Shown piece by piece: positions 1-5,520 of a DNA stretch of 8,417 nt. A program made the position numbers and the translations under genes. The stretch spans positions 1 through 8,417 of the forward strand of contig CAADSV010000200.1 of the NCBI GenBank assembly GCA_900751665.1. Direction: 5' to 3'. How positions within the stretch are numbered: position 1 is the first letter of the stretch; each line of letters starts with the position of its first letter. Source of the stretch: an uncultured Collinsella sp. GTDB lineage: Bacteria > Actinomycetota > Coriobacteriia > Coriobacteriales > Coriobacteriaceae. The notes beneath the pieces were generated by a model. That model was not told the origin of the DNA and made no database searches. It saw only the letters and a program-made list of their open reading frames with translations.

Positions 1-592
1 CATCCTGGCCGCGCGGTCGCCGCGGGCGGAGATCGCGGGTGCCTCGCTCGACAAGGAGGGCACCATGGTGGGGGCCGCCGATATGGCTGCCGCCGTCGAG
101 GCGGTGAACACCGTGGCGCCCGAGCACCTGGAGCTGCACTGCAAGGATGCGATGGGCCTGCTCGGCGGCATTCGCAACGCCGGCGCCATCTTTGTGGGCG
201 CTTGGAGCTCCGAGCCGCTCGGCGATTATGTTGCCGGCCCCAACCACACGCTGCCGACCGGCGGCACGGCCATGTTCTCCAACCCGCTTTCGGTGGAGGA
301 GTTCGTCAAGCGCTCGAGTGTCATTTGCTATACACCCGAGGGCCTGCTCTCGGACGCTCCCGCTACGCAGCGCCTGGCCGAGGCCGAGGGCCTGTGGGCG
401 CACGCGCTTTCGGCCGCTCTGCGCCGCCGCGTGCTGGAGCAGGGCGAGGATGCCGTGAGCGCCGCGTCGCTGGCCGCGGCCGATCTGACCAAGGTCGCCT
501 GGCCGGGCGATGCGACCGCGACGGTCGCCGAGGGTGTGGACCTGGCGGCTGCGGGCGCGGATGGCGCTGGCGCGACCGGCGAGGAGGCCTAA
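1..592 (+). CDS. hisD: Histidinol dehydrogenase, C-terminal part (5' end cut by the window)
   Basis: HisD oxidises L-histidinol twice with NAD+ to give L-histidine, the last two steps of the pathway, in the cytoplasm; it is a zinc enzyme. The first complete codon is at position 2, and 196 residues are visible before the TAA. Family landmarks are present: APEHLEL (fragment residues 39-45) with the catalytic Glu-His pair at 41-42, GDYVAGPNHTLPT (74-86) with the zinc-ligand Asp75, and AEGLWAH with a His at 134 matching the C-terminal zinc ligand. After that His the family normally ends within about 15-20 residues, but this protein runs on for 62, with an Ala/Gly-rich, probably disordered tail. 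The TAA is one base before the hisC ATG, and the GAGGAGG that serves hisC lies inside the last hisD codons, so the two are translationally linked. Identification is very secure; the missing N-terminal half lies off the window. Confidence 0.95.
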   Translation, partial: ILAARSPRAEIAGASLDKEGTMVGAADMAAAVEAVNTVAPEHLELHCKDAMGLLGGIRNAGAIFVGAWSSEPLGDYVAGPNHTLPTGGTAMFSNPLSVEEFVKRSSVICYTPEGLLSDAPATQRLAEAEGLWAHALSAALRRRVLEQGEDAVSAASLAAADLTKVAWPGDATATVAEGVDLAAAGADGAGATGEEA

Positions 593-593
593 T

Positions 594-1709
594 ATGGCCG
601 AGCTGACGCCCCGCATGAAGGAGCTCGTCCAGCCTTACCTGGCCGGTATTGAGCCCTACGATCCCAACTTTACGCCCACGCGCATCAATCTTTCGGCCAA
701 CGAGAACACCTATCCCGTGCCCGCTGGCGTGCGCAAGGCGGTTGATGCGGCCTTGGCTGCTACGCCGCTCAACCGCTATCCCGATCCCATGTCTAACGAC
801 CTGCGCGACGAACTGGCCGCTTGGCATGGCGTGACGCGCGAGAACATCTGCGTGGGCAACGGCGGCGACGAGCTGCTCTATAACTACCTGTTGGCGTTTG
901 GCGGCGCGGGGCGGACCCTGCTCAACTGCCCGCCGTGCTTTAGCGAGTATGCGTTCTTTGCGTCGCTGTGCCAGGCCGAGGTGCGCGACGTGTGGCGCGA
1001 CCCGGCGACCTTTGAGCTCGACCAGGCGGCGGTGCTTGCAGCGGCTCCCGAGTGCAATCTGGCGATCGTGACCTCGCCCAACAATCCCACGGGTGACGTG
1101 GCGCCGCTCGACTTTGTCGCGGCCCTGTGCGATGCGTGCCCCGGCATGGTCATGGTCGACGAGGCCTACGTTGAGTTTGCGGACGATTCGTTTGGCGCGG
1201 CTACCACGGCGCAGGGGCTTATCGCCGAGCATCCCAACCTGGTGATTCTGCATACGCTGTCCAAGGCGTTTGGCGCCGCCGGCACGCGTCTGGGCTATGT
1301 GATCGCGGCGCCGGAGGTCATCGATGTGTTTGCGGCGATTCGCCAGATCTATTCGGTTAACGTGCTAAGCCAGGCCGCCGCGCTTGCCTGCGTACGTGCC
1401 CGCGATGCGTACGCACCCGTGGTGGCACAGGTTGCATCCGAGCGCGAGCGCGAACTGTGTGCCCTGCACGCAATGGCTGTCGAGGGTCTGCCCGTGGAGG
1501 CGTGGCCGAGCGCGGCGAACTTTGTGCTCGTGCGCACACCGCACGCCACGCGCGTGCGCGAGCGCCTGCGCGACGAGTATTCGATTTTGGTGCGCGACTT
1601 TAGCTATGCGCCGGGGCTCGCGGACTGTCTGCGCATTACCGTAGGCACCCCGCAGGAAAACGACGAGGTGCTGACCGCGTTTGCCGCGCTGGTGAAGGAG
1701 GAGATGTAG
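594..1709 (+). CDS. hisC: Histidinol-phosphate aminotransferase
   Basis: HisC is a PLP-dependent fold-type I aminotransferase that converts imidazole acetol phosphate plus glutamate to histidinol phosphate plus 2-oxoglutarate. The 371-residue product has the normal family length. Visible signatures are NLSANENTYPVP near the N terminus, the GNGGDELL cofactor-phosphate region, SPNNPTG, VDEAYVEF with the PLP-pyridine Asp, HTLSKAFG with Lys224 as the Schiff-base lysine, and a C-terminal LRITVGT with the substrate-carboxylate Arg. I chose the ATG at 594 because GAGGAGG sits 6 nt upstream and the protein then begins MAELTPRMKELV, as in related HisCs; an in-frame upstream start at 510 would only add residues read through the hisD tail. 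The TAG abuts the hisB ATG directly. Certain at family level; aminotransferase specificity is supported by the position between hisD and hisB. Confidence 0.96.
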   Translation: MAELTPRMKELVQPYLAGIEPYDPNFTPTRINLSANENTYPVPAGVRKAVDAALAATPLNRYPDPMSNDLRDELAAWHGVTRENICVGNGGDELLYNYLLAFGGAGRTLLNCPPCFSEYAFFASLCQAEVRDVWRDPATFELDQAAVLAAAPECNLAIVTSPNNPTGDVAPLDFVAALCDACPGMVMVDEAYVEFADDSFGAATTAQGLIAEHPNLVILHTLSKAFGAAGTRLGYVIAAPEVIDVFAAIRQIYSVNVLSQAAALACVRARDAYAPVVAQVASERERELCALHAMAVEGLPVEAWPSAANFVLVRTPHATRVRERLRDEYSILVRDFSYAPGLADCLRITVGTPQENDEVLTAFAALVKEEM

Positions 1710-2297
1710 ATGGACCGTTATGCCGAGGTGACCCGCAAGACGGGGGAGACCGACATTGTCGTAAAGCTCGACCTGGACGGATGCGGCGTGTGTGATATCT
1801 CGACCGGCGTACCGTTTTTCGACCACATGCTCAACGCTTTTGGCCGCCATGGCCTGTTCGATTTGACGGTGCACGCGGTGGGCGACGTCGAGGTCGATGC
1901 GCATCATACCGTCGAGGACACGGGCATTGTGCTGGGCGAGGCGTTTTGCCAGGCGCTGGGCGACAAGGCGGGCATTACGCGCTTTGCCGACGCGGCGATC
2001 GCCATGGACGAGACGCTTGTGATGGCTGCTGTTGATATTTCGGGCCGCGGGCAGGCCTACTGCGAGCTGCCCGTGCCGACTGAGCGCGTGGGCAGCTTCG
2101 ATACCGAGCTGGCCGTCGAGTTCTTCTACGCCTTTGCGCGCGATGCCAAGCTCACGCTGCACGTGCGCGAGCTGGTGGGCGGCAACTCGCATCACATTAT
2201 CGAGGCCGCCTTTAAGGCCGTGGGCCGCACGATGCGCCGCGCCTGCGAGCTGGACCCCCGCGTGCAGGGCATTCCCAGCACCAAGGGCTCGCTGTAA
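1710..2297 (+). CDS. hisB: Imidazoleglycerol-phosphate dehydratase (monofunctional)
   Basis: This enzyme dehydrates imidazole glycerol phosphate to imidazole acetol phosphate; it is manganese-dependent and assembles as a 24-mer in known homologues. The 195-residue protein is a single IGPD domain without the N-terminal HAD phosphatase found in E. coli HisB, so histidinol-phosphate dephosphorylation must come from another gene (hisK at 5521-6432). Both halves of the internally duplicated fold show the metal signature: DAHHTVED (His65, His66, Glu69) and NSHHIIEA (His161, His162, Glu165). FFDHMLNAFGRHG, ERVGSFDTELA and the C-terminal IPSTKGSL are also typical. The ATG at 1710 immediately follows the hisC TAG, with AAGGAGGAG about 6 nt upstream inside hisC. 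An 80-nt spacer with a hairpin follows before hisH. Confidence 0.97.
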   Translation: MDRYAEVTRKTGETDIVVKLDLDGCGVCDISTGVPFFDHMLNAFGRHGLFDLTVHAVGDVEVDAHHTVEDTGIVLGEAFCQALGDKAGITRFADAAIAMDETLVMAAVDISGRGQAYCELPVPTERVGSFDTELAVEFFYAFARDAKLTLHVRELVGGNSHHIIEAAFKAVGRTMRRACELDPRVQGIPSTKGSL

Positions 2298-2352
2298 CCG
2301 CCACAAAGGCAAAAACCACCACGAAAGTGCCTGTCCCCTTTGTGGTGGTTTT
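2296..2352 (+). repeat. Hairpin element with two alternative left arms in the hisB-hisH spacer
   Basis: The right arm 2337-2352 (CCCTTTGTGGTGGTTTT region) can pair with two different upstream arms. Arm A, 2296-2309, pairs with 2337-2350 over 14 positions with one G-T wobble (2300/2346) and a 27-nt loop. Arm B, 2312-2327, pairs with 2338-2352 over 15 bp with a single bulged G (2323) and a 10-nt loop. The pairings are mutually exclusive. The arm B hairpin ends in TTTT, a short U run, so it could be a weak terminator, an attenuator, an mRNA-processing site or a mobile REP-like palindrome. It begins at the hisB stop and ends 26 nt before the hisH start. The structure is seen directly; any function is inference. 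Confidence 0.7.
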
Positions 2353-2377
2353 GGATGATGAGAAGAGGAGGGGTCGC

Positions 2378-3079
2378 GTGGGCGAACCGAAGATCGTGGT
2401 GGTCGACTACCACAAGGGCAACTTGTCGAGCGTCGTGCGCGGGCTTGCACGCGCCGGTGCCGCCGCCTGCACGTCGGACGATCCGGAGCAGATCCGCCGC
2501 GCCGACGGCCTGGTCATTCCGGGCGTGGGCGCGTTCTATGACGCGATCGCCTTTATGCGCCAGAGCGGCGAGGCGGACGCGATACTCGATGCCATCGTCG
2601 CCGGAACTCCGTTGCTCGGCATCTGCCTGGGCCTTCAGCTATTTTTTGAGCGCGGCAACGAGGGCGTGCCCGCGGACGAGGGCGCGGTCGCCGACGGTAA
2701 CGCCTCCGAGCAGGTTGGCGGTCCCTGGGTCGATGGCCTGGGTATTATGCGCGGTTCGTGCACACGCCTGGAGTCGAGCCGCCTGAAGGTGCCGCACGTG
2801 GGCTGGGACCAGGTGCACATGACGCCCGCCGGCGCGGCCGATCCGTTGCTCGCTGGTTTTGCCGAGGGTGCCAACATGTACTTCACCCACAGCTATGCGG
2901 TGGCCGACGACGCCGATGCCGCCGATGTGCTGGCACGCACGCACTATACGCGGAGTTTCCCGTGCATCGTGCGTCACGGCAACGTGTGGGGCTGCCAGTT
3001 CCATCCCGAGAAATCCTCCGCGCTGGGTCAGCGCATCCTTAAGAACTTCGTCAACATCGTCGAGGAGGCCGGCCGATGA
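2378..3079 (+). CDS. hisH: Imidazole glycerol phosphate synthase, glutaminase subunit
   Basis: HisH is the class I glutamine amidotransferase that makes ammonia and channels it to HisF for imidazole ring formation. The triad is visible: Cys83 in GICLGLQLFF, His209 and Glu211 in CQFHPEKSS. The oxyanion-strand PGVG is at 48-51, and the start VVVDYHKGNLSS is typical. The GTG start at 2378 is preferred: AGGAGG at 2366-2371 is 6 nt upstream, and the conserved core begins at once. An in-frame GTG at 2327 lies inside the hairpin and would add 17 atypical residues. At 233 residues the protein is about 30 longer than E. coli or Thermotoga HisH (196-201). The surplus is mostly a polar Gly/Ala/Asp-rich insertion at about residues 97-118, just after the nucleophile helix. 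Its stop overlaps the hisA start (ATGA). Confidence 0.95.
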   Translation: MGEPKIVVVDYHKGNLSSVVRGLARAGAAACTSDDPEQIRRADGLVIPGVGAFYDAIAFMRQSGEADAILDAIVAGTPLLGICLGLQLFFERGNEGVPADEGAVADGNASEQVGGPWVDGLGIMRGSCTRLESSRLKVPHVGWDQVHMTPAGAADPLLAGFAEGANMYFTHSYAVADDADAADVLARTHYTRSFPCIVRHGNVWGCQFHPEKSSALGQRILKNFVNIVEEAGR

Positions 3080-3780
3080 TCCTGTTTCCCGCAATCGATC
3101 TGATCGGCGGCAAGGTATATTCCGACGACCCTGGGGCCGTCGCCCGCTCGTTTGCCGAGCAGGGCGCGAGCTGGGTGCACGTCGTAGACCTGTCCGCTGC
3201 CTTCGGCGAGGACGAGGACGCATGCGCTGCCAACTCAGCGGCGATCAAGGCCATCTGCGGCGTCGACGGTCTGTCCGTGGACGTGGGCGGCGGCGTCCGC
3301 TCGCTCGCGCGCATCGACGAGTTGGCCGGCTACGGTGCGCGCCGCATTGCGCTGGGCACCGTGCTGGTGACCGAGCCGGGTTTTGCCGAGGTGGCAGCCC
3401 AAGGTTTTGGCGAGCTGTTGGTGGCCGACATTGCCGCACACGACGGCCAGGTCAAGGTGAACGGTTGGCGTGACGGCGCGGGCATGGCGCTCGACGACGC
3501 CGTGGCGCAGCTTTCCGAGCTGGGCTTTAAGCATCTGGTGTATACCGACATCGCGCGTGATGGCATGCAGACGGGCATCGATGTGGCGGCGTATCGCCAT
3601 GTGGCCGAGGTCGCGGGTTTTCCCGTCGTGGCTTCGGGCGGTATCTCGACGCTCGACGACATCCGTGCGCTGGCTGCGGTGGGTGAGGGCGCGATTGAAG
3701 GTGCCATTACCGGTCGCGCGCTCTACGAGGGCAACTTTACGCTGGTGCAGGCGCTGGCCGCCGCCCGAGGGGAGGAGTAG
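3076..3780 (+). CDS. hisA: ProFAR isomerase HisA with shortened loop 1
   Basis: HisA performs the Amadori rearrangement of ProFAR to PRFAR on a TIM barrel. Seen: FPAIDLIGGK with catalytic Asp8, DVGGGVRS, VADIAAHDG with the second acid-base Asp, VNGWRD, YTDIARDGMQTG, VASGGIS and GAITGRALYEG. The ATG overlaps the hisH TGA by 4 nt, and GAGGAGG is about 7 nt upstream. The product is 234 residues, against about 245 for the E. coli enzyme. The shortfall is at one place: after IGGK (residues 10-13) the protein goes directly to VYSDDP, so the usual loop-1 stretch of VVRLxQGDxxxxxxY type, about 13 residues with an Arg that contacts a substrate phosphate in related enzymes, is missing. The frame is intact. 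Either the strain carries an in-frame deletion or the assembly does; activity may be impaired. Identity is secure. Confidence 0.93.
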   Translation: MILFPAIDLIGGKVYSDDPGAVARSFAEQGASWVHVVDLSAAFGEDEDACAANSAAIKAICGVDGLSVDVGGGVRSLARIDELAGYGARRIALGTVLVTEPGFAEVAAQGFGELLVADIAAHDGQVKVNGWRDGAGMALDDAVAQLSELGFKHLVYTDIARDGMQTGIDVAAYRHVAEVAGFPVVASGGISTLDDIRALAAVGEGAIEGAITGRALYEGNFTLVQALAAARGEE

Positions 3781-3783
3781 CCC

Positions 3784-4566
3784 ATGCTTACCAAACGCGT
3801 GATTCCCTGCTTGGATGTCAAGGACGGCCGCGTGGTCAAGGGCGTCAACTTTGTGAGCCTGCGCGATGCGGGCGACCCGGTGGAGCTGGCGCGTGCCTAC
3901 GACCGCGAGGGTGCGGACGAGGTCGTCTTCTTGGACATTACCGCCACGAGCGACAACCGTGCGACGACTATCGAGATGGCGGCGCATGCAGCCGAGGAGC
4001 TCGCTATTCCCTATACCGTGGGCGGCGGCTTTCGCGACCTTGCGGGCATGCGCACCATGGTTGCCGCCGGTGCCGACAAGGTGTCGCTCAACTCGGCGGC
4101 CGTGCGCGACCCGTCGTTGATCAGCCAAGCTGCCGCGGCGTTTGGCAGCCAGGCCGTGGTCGTGGCGATCGATGCCAAGCGCGTCGGTTTGCCCGGCGCA
4201 TCCGGTGCCGACAAGTGGGAAGTCTTTACCGCAGGAGGCCGCAACGCCACGGGTATCGACGCGTTGGCGTGGGCCGAGGAGGCGGCCCGTCGCGGCGCCG
4301 GCGAGATCCTGCTGACCAGCATGGATCGCGACGGCACCAAGTCTGGCTTTGACCTGGCGCTCACCCGCACCGTGGCGCGTGCGGTGCCGATTCCCGTCAT
4401 CGCGAGCGGCGGCGTGGGTACGCTCGAGCATTTTGCCGAGGGCGTGATCGAGGGCGAGGCCGACGCCGTGCTAGCGGCGAGCGTCTTTCACTTTGGAACT
4501 TTCAGCATTCGCCAGGTGAAGGAGTATATGGCGTCGCAGGGCATCCCTGTGAGGCTGGACTTTTAG
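3784..4566 (+). CDS. hisF: Imidazole glycerol phosphate synthase, cyclase subunit
   Basis: HisF uses ammonia from HisH to convert PRFAR to imidazole glycerol phosphate and AICAR, the latter feeding purine synthesis. The 260-residue TIM barrel is full length and strongly conserved. Catalytic Asp11 (VIPCLDVKDGR) and Asp130 (VVAIDAKR) fall at the same numbers as in Thermotoga maritima HisF. The ammonia-gate residues Arg5, Glu46 and Lys99 are also in place. Phosphate-binding segments YTVGGGF, NATGIDA, VIASGGVG and AVLAASVFHF are visible, and the C terminus QGIPVRLDF is typical. It starts 3 nt after the hisA TAG, with GGAGGAG 6 nt upstream. Unlike HisA, its loop 1 (VVKGVNF) is complete. Translational coupling with hisA and hisH fits the HisH-HisF complex. 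Confidence 0.98.
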   Translation: MLTKRVIPCLDVKDGRVVKGVNFVSLRDAGDPVELARAYDREGADEVVFLDITATSDNRATTIEMAAHAAEELAIPYTVGGGFRDLAGMRTMVAAGADKVSLNSAAVRDPSLISQAAAAFGSQAVVVAIDAKRVGLPGASGADKWEVFTAGGRNATGIDALAWAEEAARRGAGEILLTSMDRDGTKSGFDLALTRTVARAVPIPVIASGGVGTLEHFAEGVIEGEADAVLAASVFHFGTFSIRQVKEYMASQGIPVRLDF

Positions 4567-4572
4567 CGCTGC

Positions 4573-4672
4573 GGCTTGCCCAGGCACCGCATCTTGCCGC
4601 TCAAACCGTCGCTCGCGTACCAAAGTACGCGTCGCTCCTCTTTCGCGGCAACCTGCGGCACCTGGACAACCC
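4573..4672. repeat. 100-nt imperfect palindrome filling the hisF-hisI spacer
   Basis: The spacer 4567-4707 (141 nt) contains one large inverted repeat with a single symmetry axis between 4622 and 4623. The core is a 7-bp hairpin, 4614-4620 with 4625-4631 and loop CAAA. Outward on the same axis are 4594-4600/4645-4651, 4587-4591/4654-4658, 4580-4584/4661-4665 and 4576-4578/4667-4669. Three of the outer mismatches on the + strand are C-A or A-C (4579/4666, 4585/4660, 4586/4659). On the minus strand these become G-U wobbles, so a minus-strand RNA or single strand folds better. A direct repeat GTCGCTC (4608-4614, 4631-4637) flanks the core. I recognise no known RNA family; a mobile palindromic repeat, a processing site or an antisense structured RNA are all possible. 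Confidence 0.65.
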
Positions 4673-4707
4673 TCACCGACCTGCGAAGTTTGAATTTGGG
4701 GAGAGAA

Positions 4708-5037
4708 ATGGAAGAGATAACCGATCCTTCAAAGCTTACATACGACGCCAAGGGGCTGATTCCTTGTGTGGTTCAGCAGTATGACACCGGCGAGGTGCTT
4801 ATGGTTGCTTGGATGAACGAGGAGTCGGTGGGGCTGACGCTCAAGACCGGTACCACGTGGTTTTGGAGCCGCAGTCGCCAGGAGCTCTGGAACAAGGGCG
4901 TGACGAGCGGCAATATGCAGGCGGTCAAGGAGCTTTGGGCCGACTGCGATAGCGATACGCTGCTGGTCAAGGTCGACTCGCCGGGTCCGGCCTGCCACAC
5001 CGGCAACCGTACCTGCTTCTTTAAGAAACTCGCGTAG
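4708..5037 (+). CDS. hisI: Phosphoribosyl-AMP cyclohydrolase
   Basis: HisI opens the adenine ring of phosphoribosyl-AMP to give ProFAR; it needs zinc and magnesium. The 109-residue protein is the stand-alone cyclohydrolase domain. Visible are GLIPCVVQ, VLMVAWMN, FWSRSRQELWNKGVTSGN, the metal-binding ADCDSDTLL (Asp79, Asp81, Asp83) and PACHTGNRTCF. Cys80, Cys96 and Cys103 match the three zinc cysteines known in archaeal HisI. I chose the ATG at 4708, preceded by GGGGAGAG, because the conserved part starts right after it; a possible start at 4576 would translate the palindromic spacer. It stands 141 nt behind hisF, so it may be separately regulated or transcribed. In many bacteria this domain is fused to HisE; here they are two genes. 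Confidence 0.96.
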   Translation: MEEITDPSKLTYDAKGLIPCVVQQYDTGEVLMVAWMNEESVGLTLKTGTTWFWSRSRQELWNKGVTSGNMQAVKELWADCDSDTLLVKVDSPGPACHTGNRTCFFKKLA

Positions 5038-5082
5038 GGCGGGCGCTCGATTAGACGCTCGGCCACCAGAAAGGATTGAACC

Positions 5083-5400
5083 ATGGGTGTGCGCACCGCA
5101 AACGTTCAGGATGGAAATATCGGTGAGACGCTGACAGGTCTGGCCGAGGTGATTCACGGTCGTCGCGACGCGTCGCCGCAGGAGAGCTATACCGCTCGCC
5201 TGCTGACCGACGTCGAGGACGAGCTGCTCAAGAAGCTTGCCGAGGAGGCGAGCGAGGTCATCATGGCCTGCAAGGATAACGACCACGATCACATTCGCTA
5301 CGAGGCCGGCGACCTGATCTACCACCTGCTCGTAACCCTTGAGCGCTACGGTATCACCCTCGACGAGCTTGCCGGCGAACTCAACGCCCGCCGCCACTAG
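5083..5400 (+). CDS. hisE: Phosphoribosyl-ATP pyrophosphatase
   Basis: HisE removes pyrophosphate from phosphoribosyl-ATP, the second step of the pathway, giving the HisI substrate. The 105-residue protein is all-alpha and belongs to the MazG-like NTP pyrophosphatase superfamily. The metal-binding signature is EEASE (Glu54, Glu55, Glu58) followed by EAGD (Glu74, Asp77), within KKLAEEASEVIMACK and YEAGDLIYHLLV. The conserved domain starts at about residue 15 (ETLTGLAEVI). AAAGGA lies 7 nt before the ATG. The 45-nt gap after hisI contains only a short CGCTCG direct repeat. It is the last gene of the forward his cluster and faces hisK tail to tail. The more distant mazG at 7880 belongs to the same fold superfamily but is a different family. 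Confidence 0.95.
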   Translation: MGVRTANVQDGNIGETLTGLAEVIHGRRDASPQESYTARLLTDVEDELLKKLAEEASEVIMACKDNDHDHIRYEAGDLIYHLLVTLERYGITLDELAGELNARRH

Positions 5401-5406
5401 TCGTTT

Positions 5407-5426
5407 GGGACAGTCTTTGTTGGTGT
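5407..5426. repeat. GGGACAG half-element 3' of hisE
   Basis: This short stretch, GGGACAG-TC-TTTGTTGGTGT, resembles the reverse complement of the hisB-hisH spacer element, which reads GGGGACAG-GCAC-TTTCGTGGTGGT (2317-2338 reversed). The GGGACAG core and the following TTT-GTGG-like arm are in the same order and at similar spacing. It therefore looks like a half copy or decayed copy of the same repeat family, located 7-26 nt after the hisE stop. The likeness is read by eye over about 20 nt and could be partly chance. Confidence 0.4.
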
Positions 5427-5433
5427 AACGGGG

Positions 5434-5512
5434 TCATGGAAGTTGCGGTGAAATAGGGACTGTTTAAGCGCTTCATCAGGCAAAACAATCCCTATTCCAC
5501 CGCAACTTATGA
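5434..5512. repeat. Long palindrome between the convergent hisE and hisK genes
   Basis: Arms of 26 nt at 5440-5465 and 5483-5508 match in 24 positions around a 17-nt loop. A further TCAT/ATGA (5434-5437, 5509-5512) extends the stem beyond a bulged GG. The two mismatches, 5451/5497 (A-C) and 5460/5488 (C-A), become U-G and G-U wobbles on the minus strand, so the minus-strand transcript can pair without interruption over 26 bp. That strand is the 3' end of the hisK mRNA: the stem begins about 9 nt after the hisK stop. It could act as an mRNA 3' end or bidirectional terminator, though no U tract follows on either strand, so a REP-like repetitive palindrome is an equal option. Confidence 0.65.
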
Positions 5513-5520
5513 AGGGATGG

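Noticed and set aside
510..593. Upstream in-frame start for hisC, adding 28 residues
   Set aside because: The added residues are Arg-rich readthrough of the hisD tail. The ATG at 594 has a strong GAGGAGG at the right distance and begins the conserved protein.
2327..2377. GTG start at 2327 for hisH
   Set aside because: It lies inside the hairpin and lacks a ribosome binding site. The GTG at 2378 has AGGAGG 6 nt upstream and directly precedes the conserved VVVDYHKGN region.
1365..2450. Long minus-strand open frames over the his genes (also 3235-4431 and 4729-5397)
   Set aside because: They lie antisense to well-identified genes, are rich in His/Arg/Gln, have no recognisable domains, and are expected by-products of GC-rich codon use.
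4576..4707. Longer hisI reading frame starting at 4576
   Set aside because: The extra 44 residues come entirely from the palindromic spacer and do not resemble HisI.
5042..5062. Repeat in the hisI-hisE gap (CGCTCG twice)
   Set aside because: It is a short direct repeat, not inverted, and unsurprising in GC-rich sequence.
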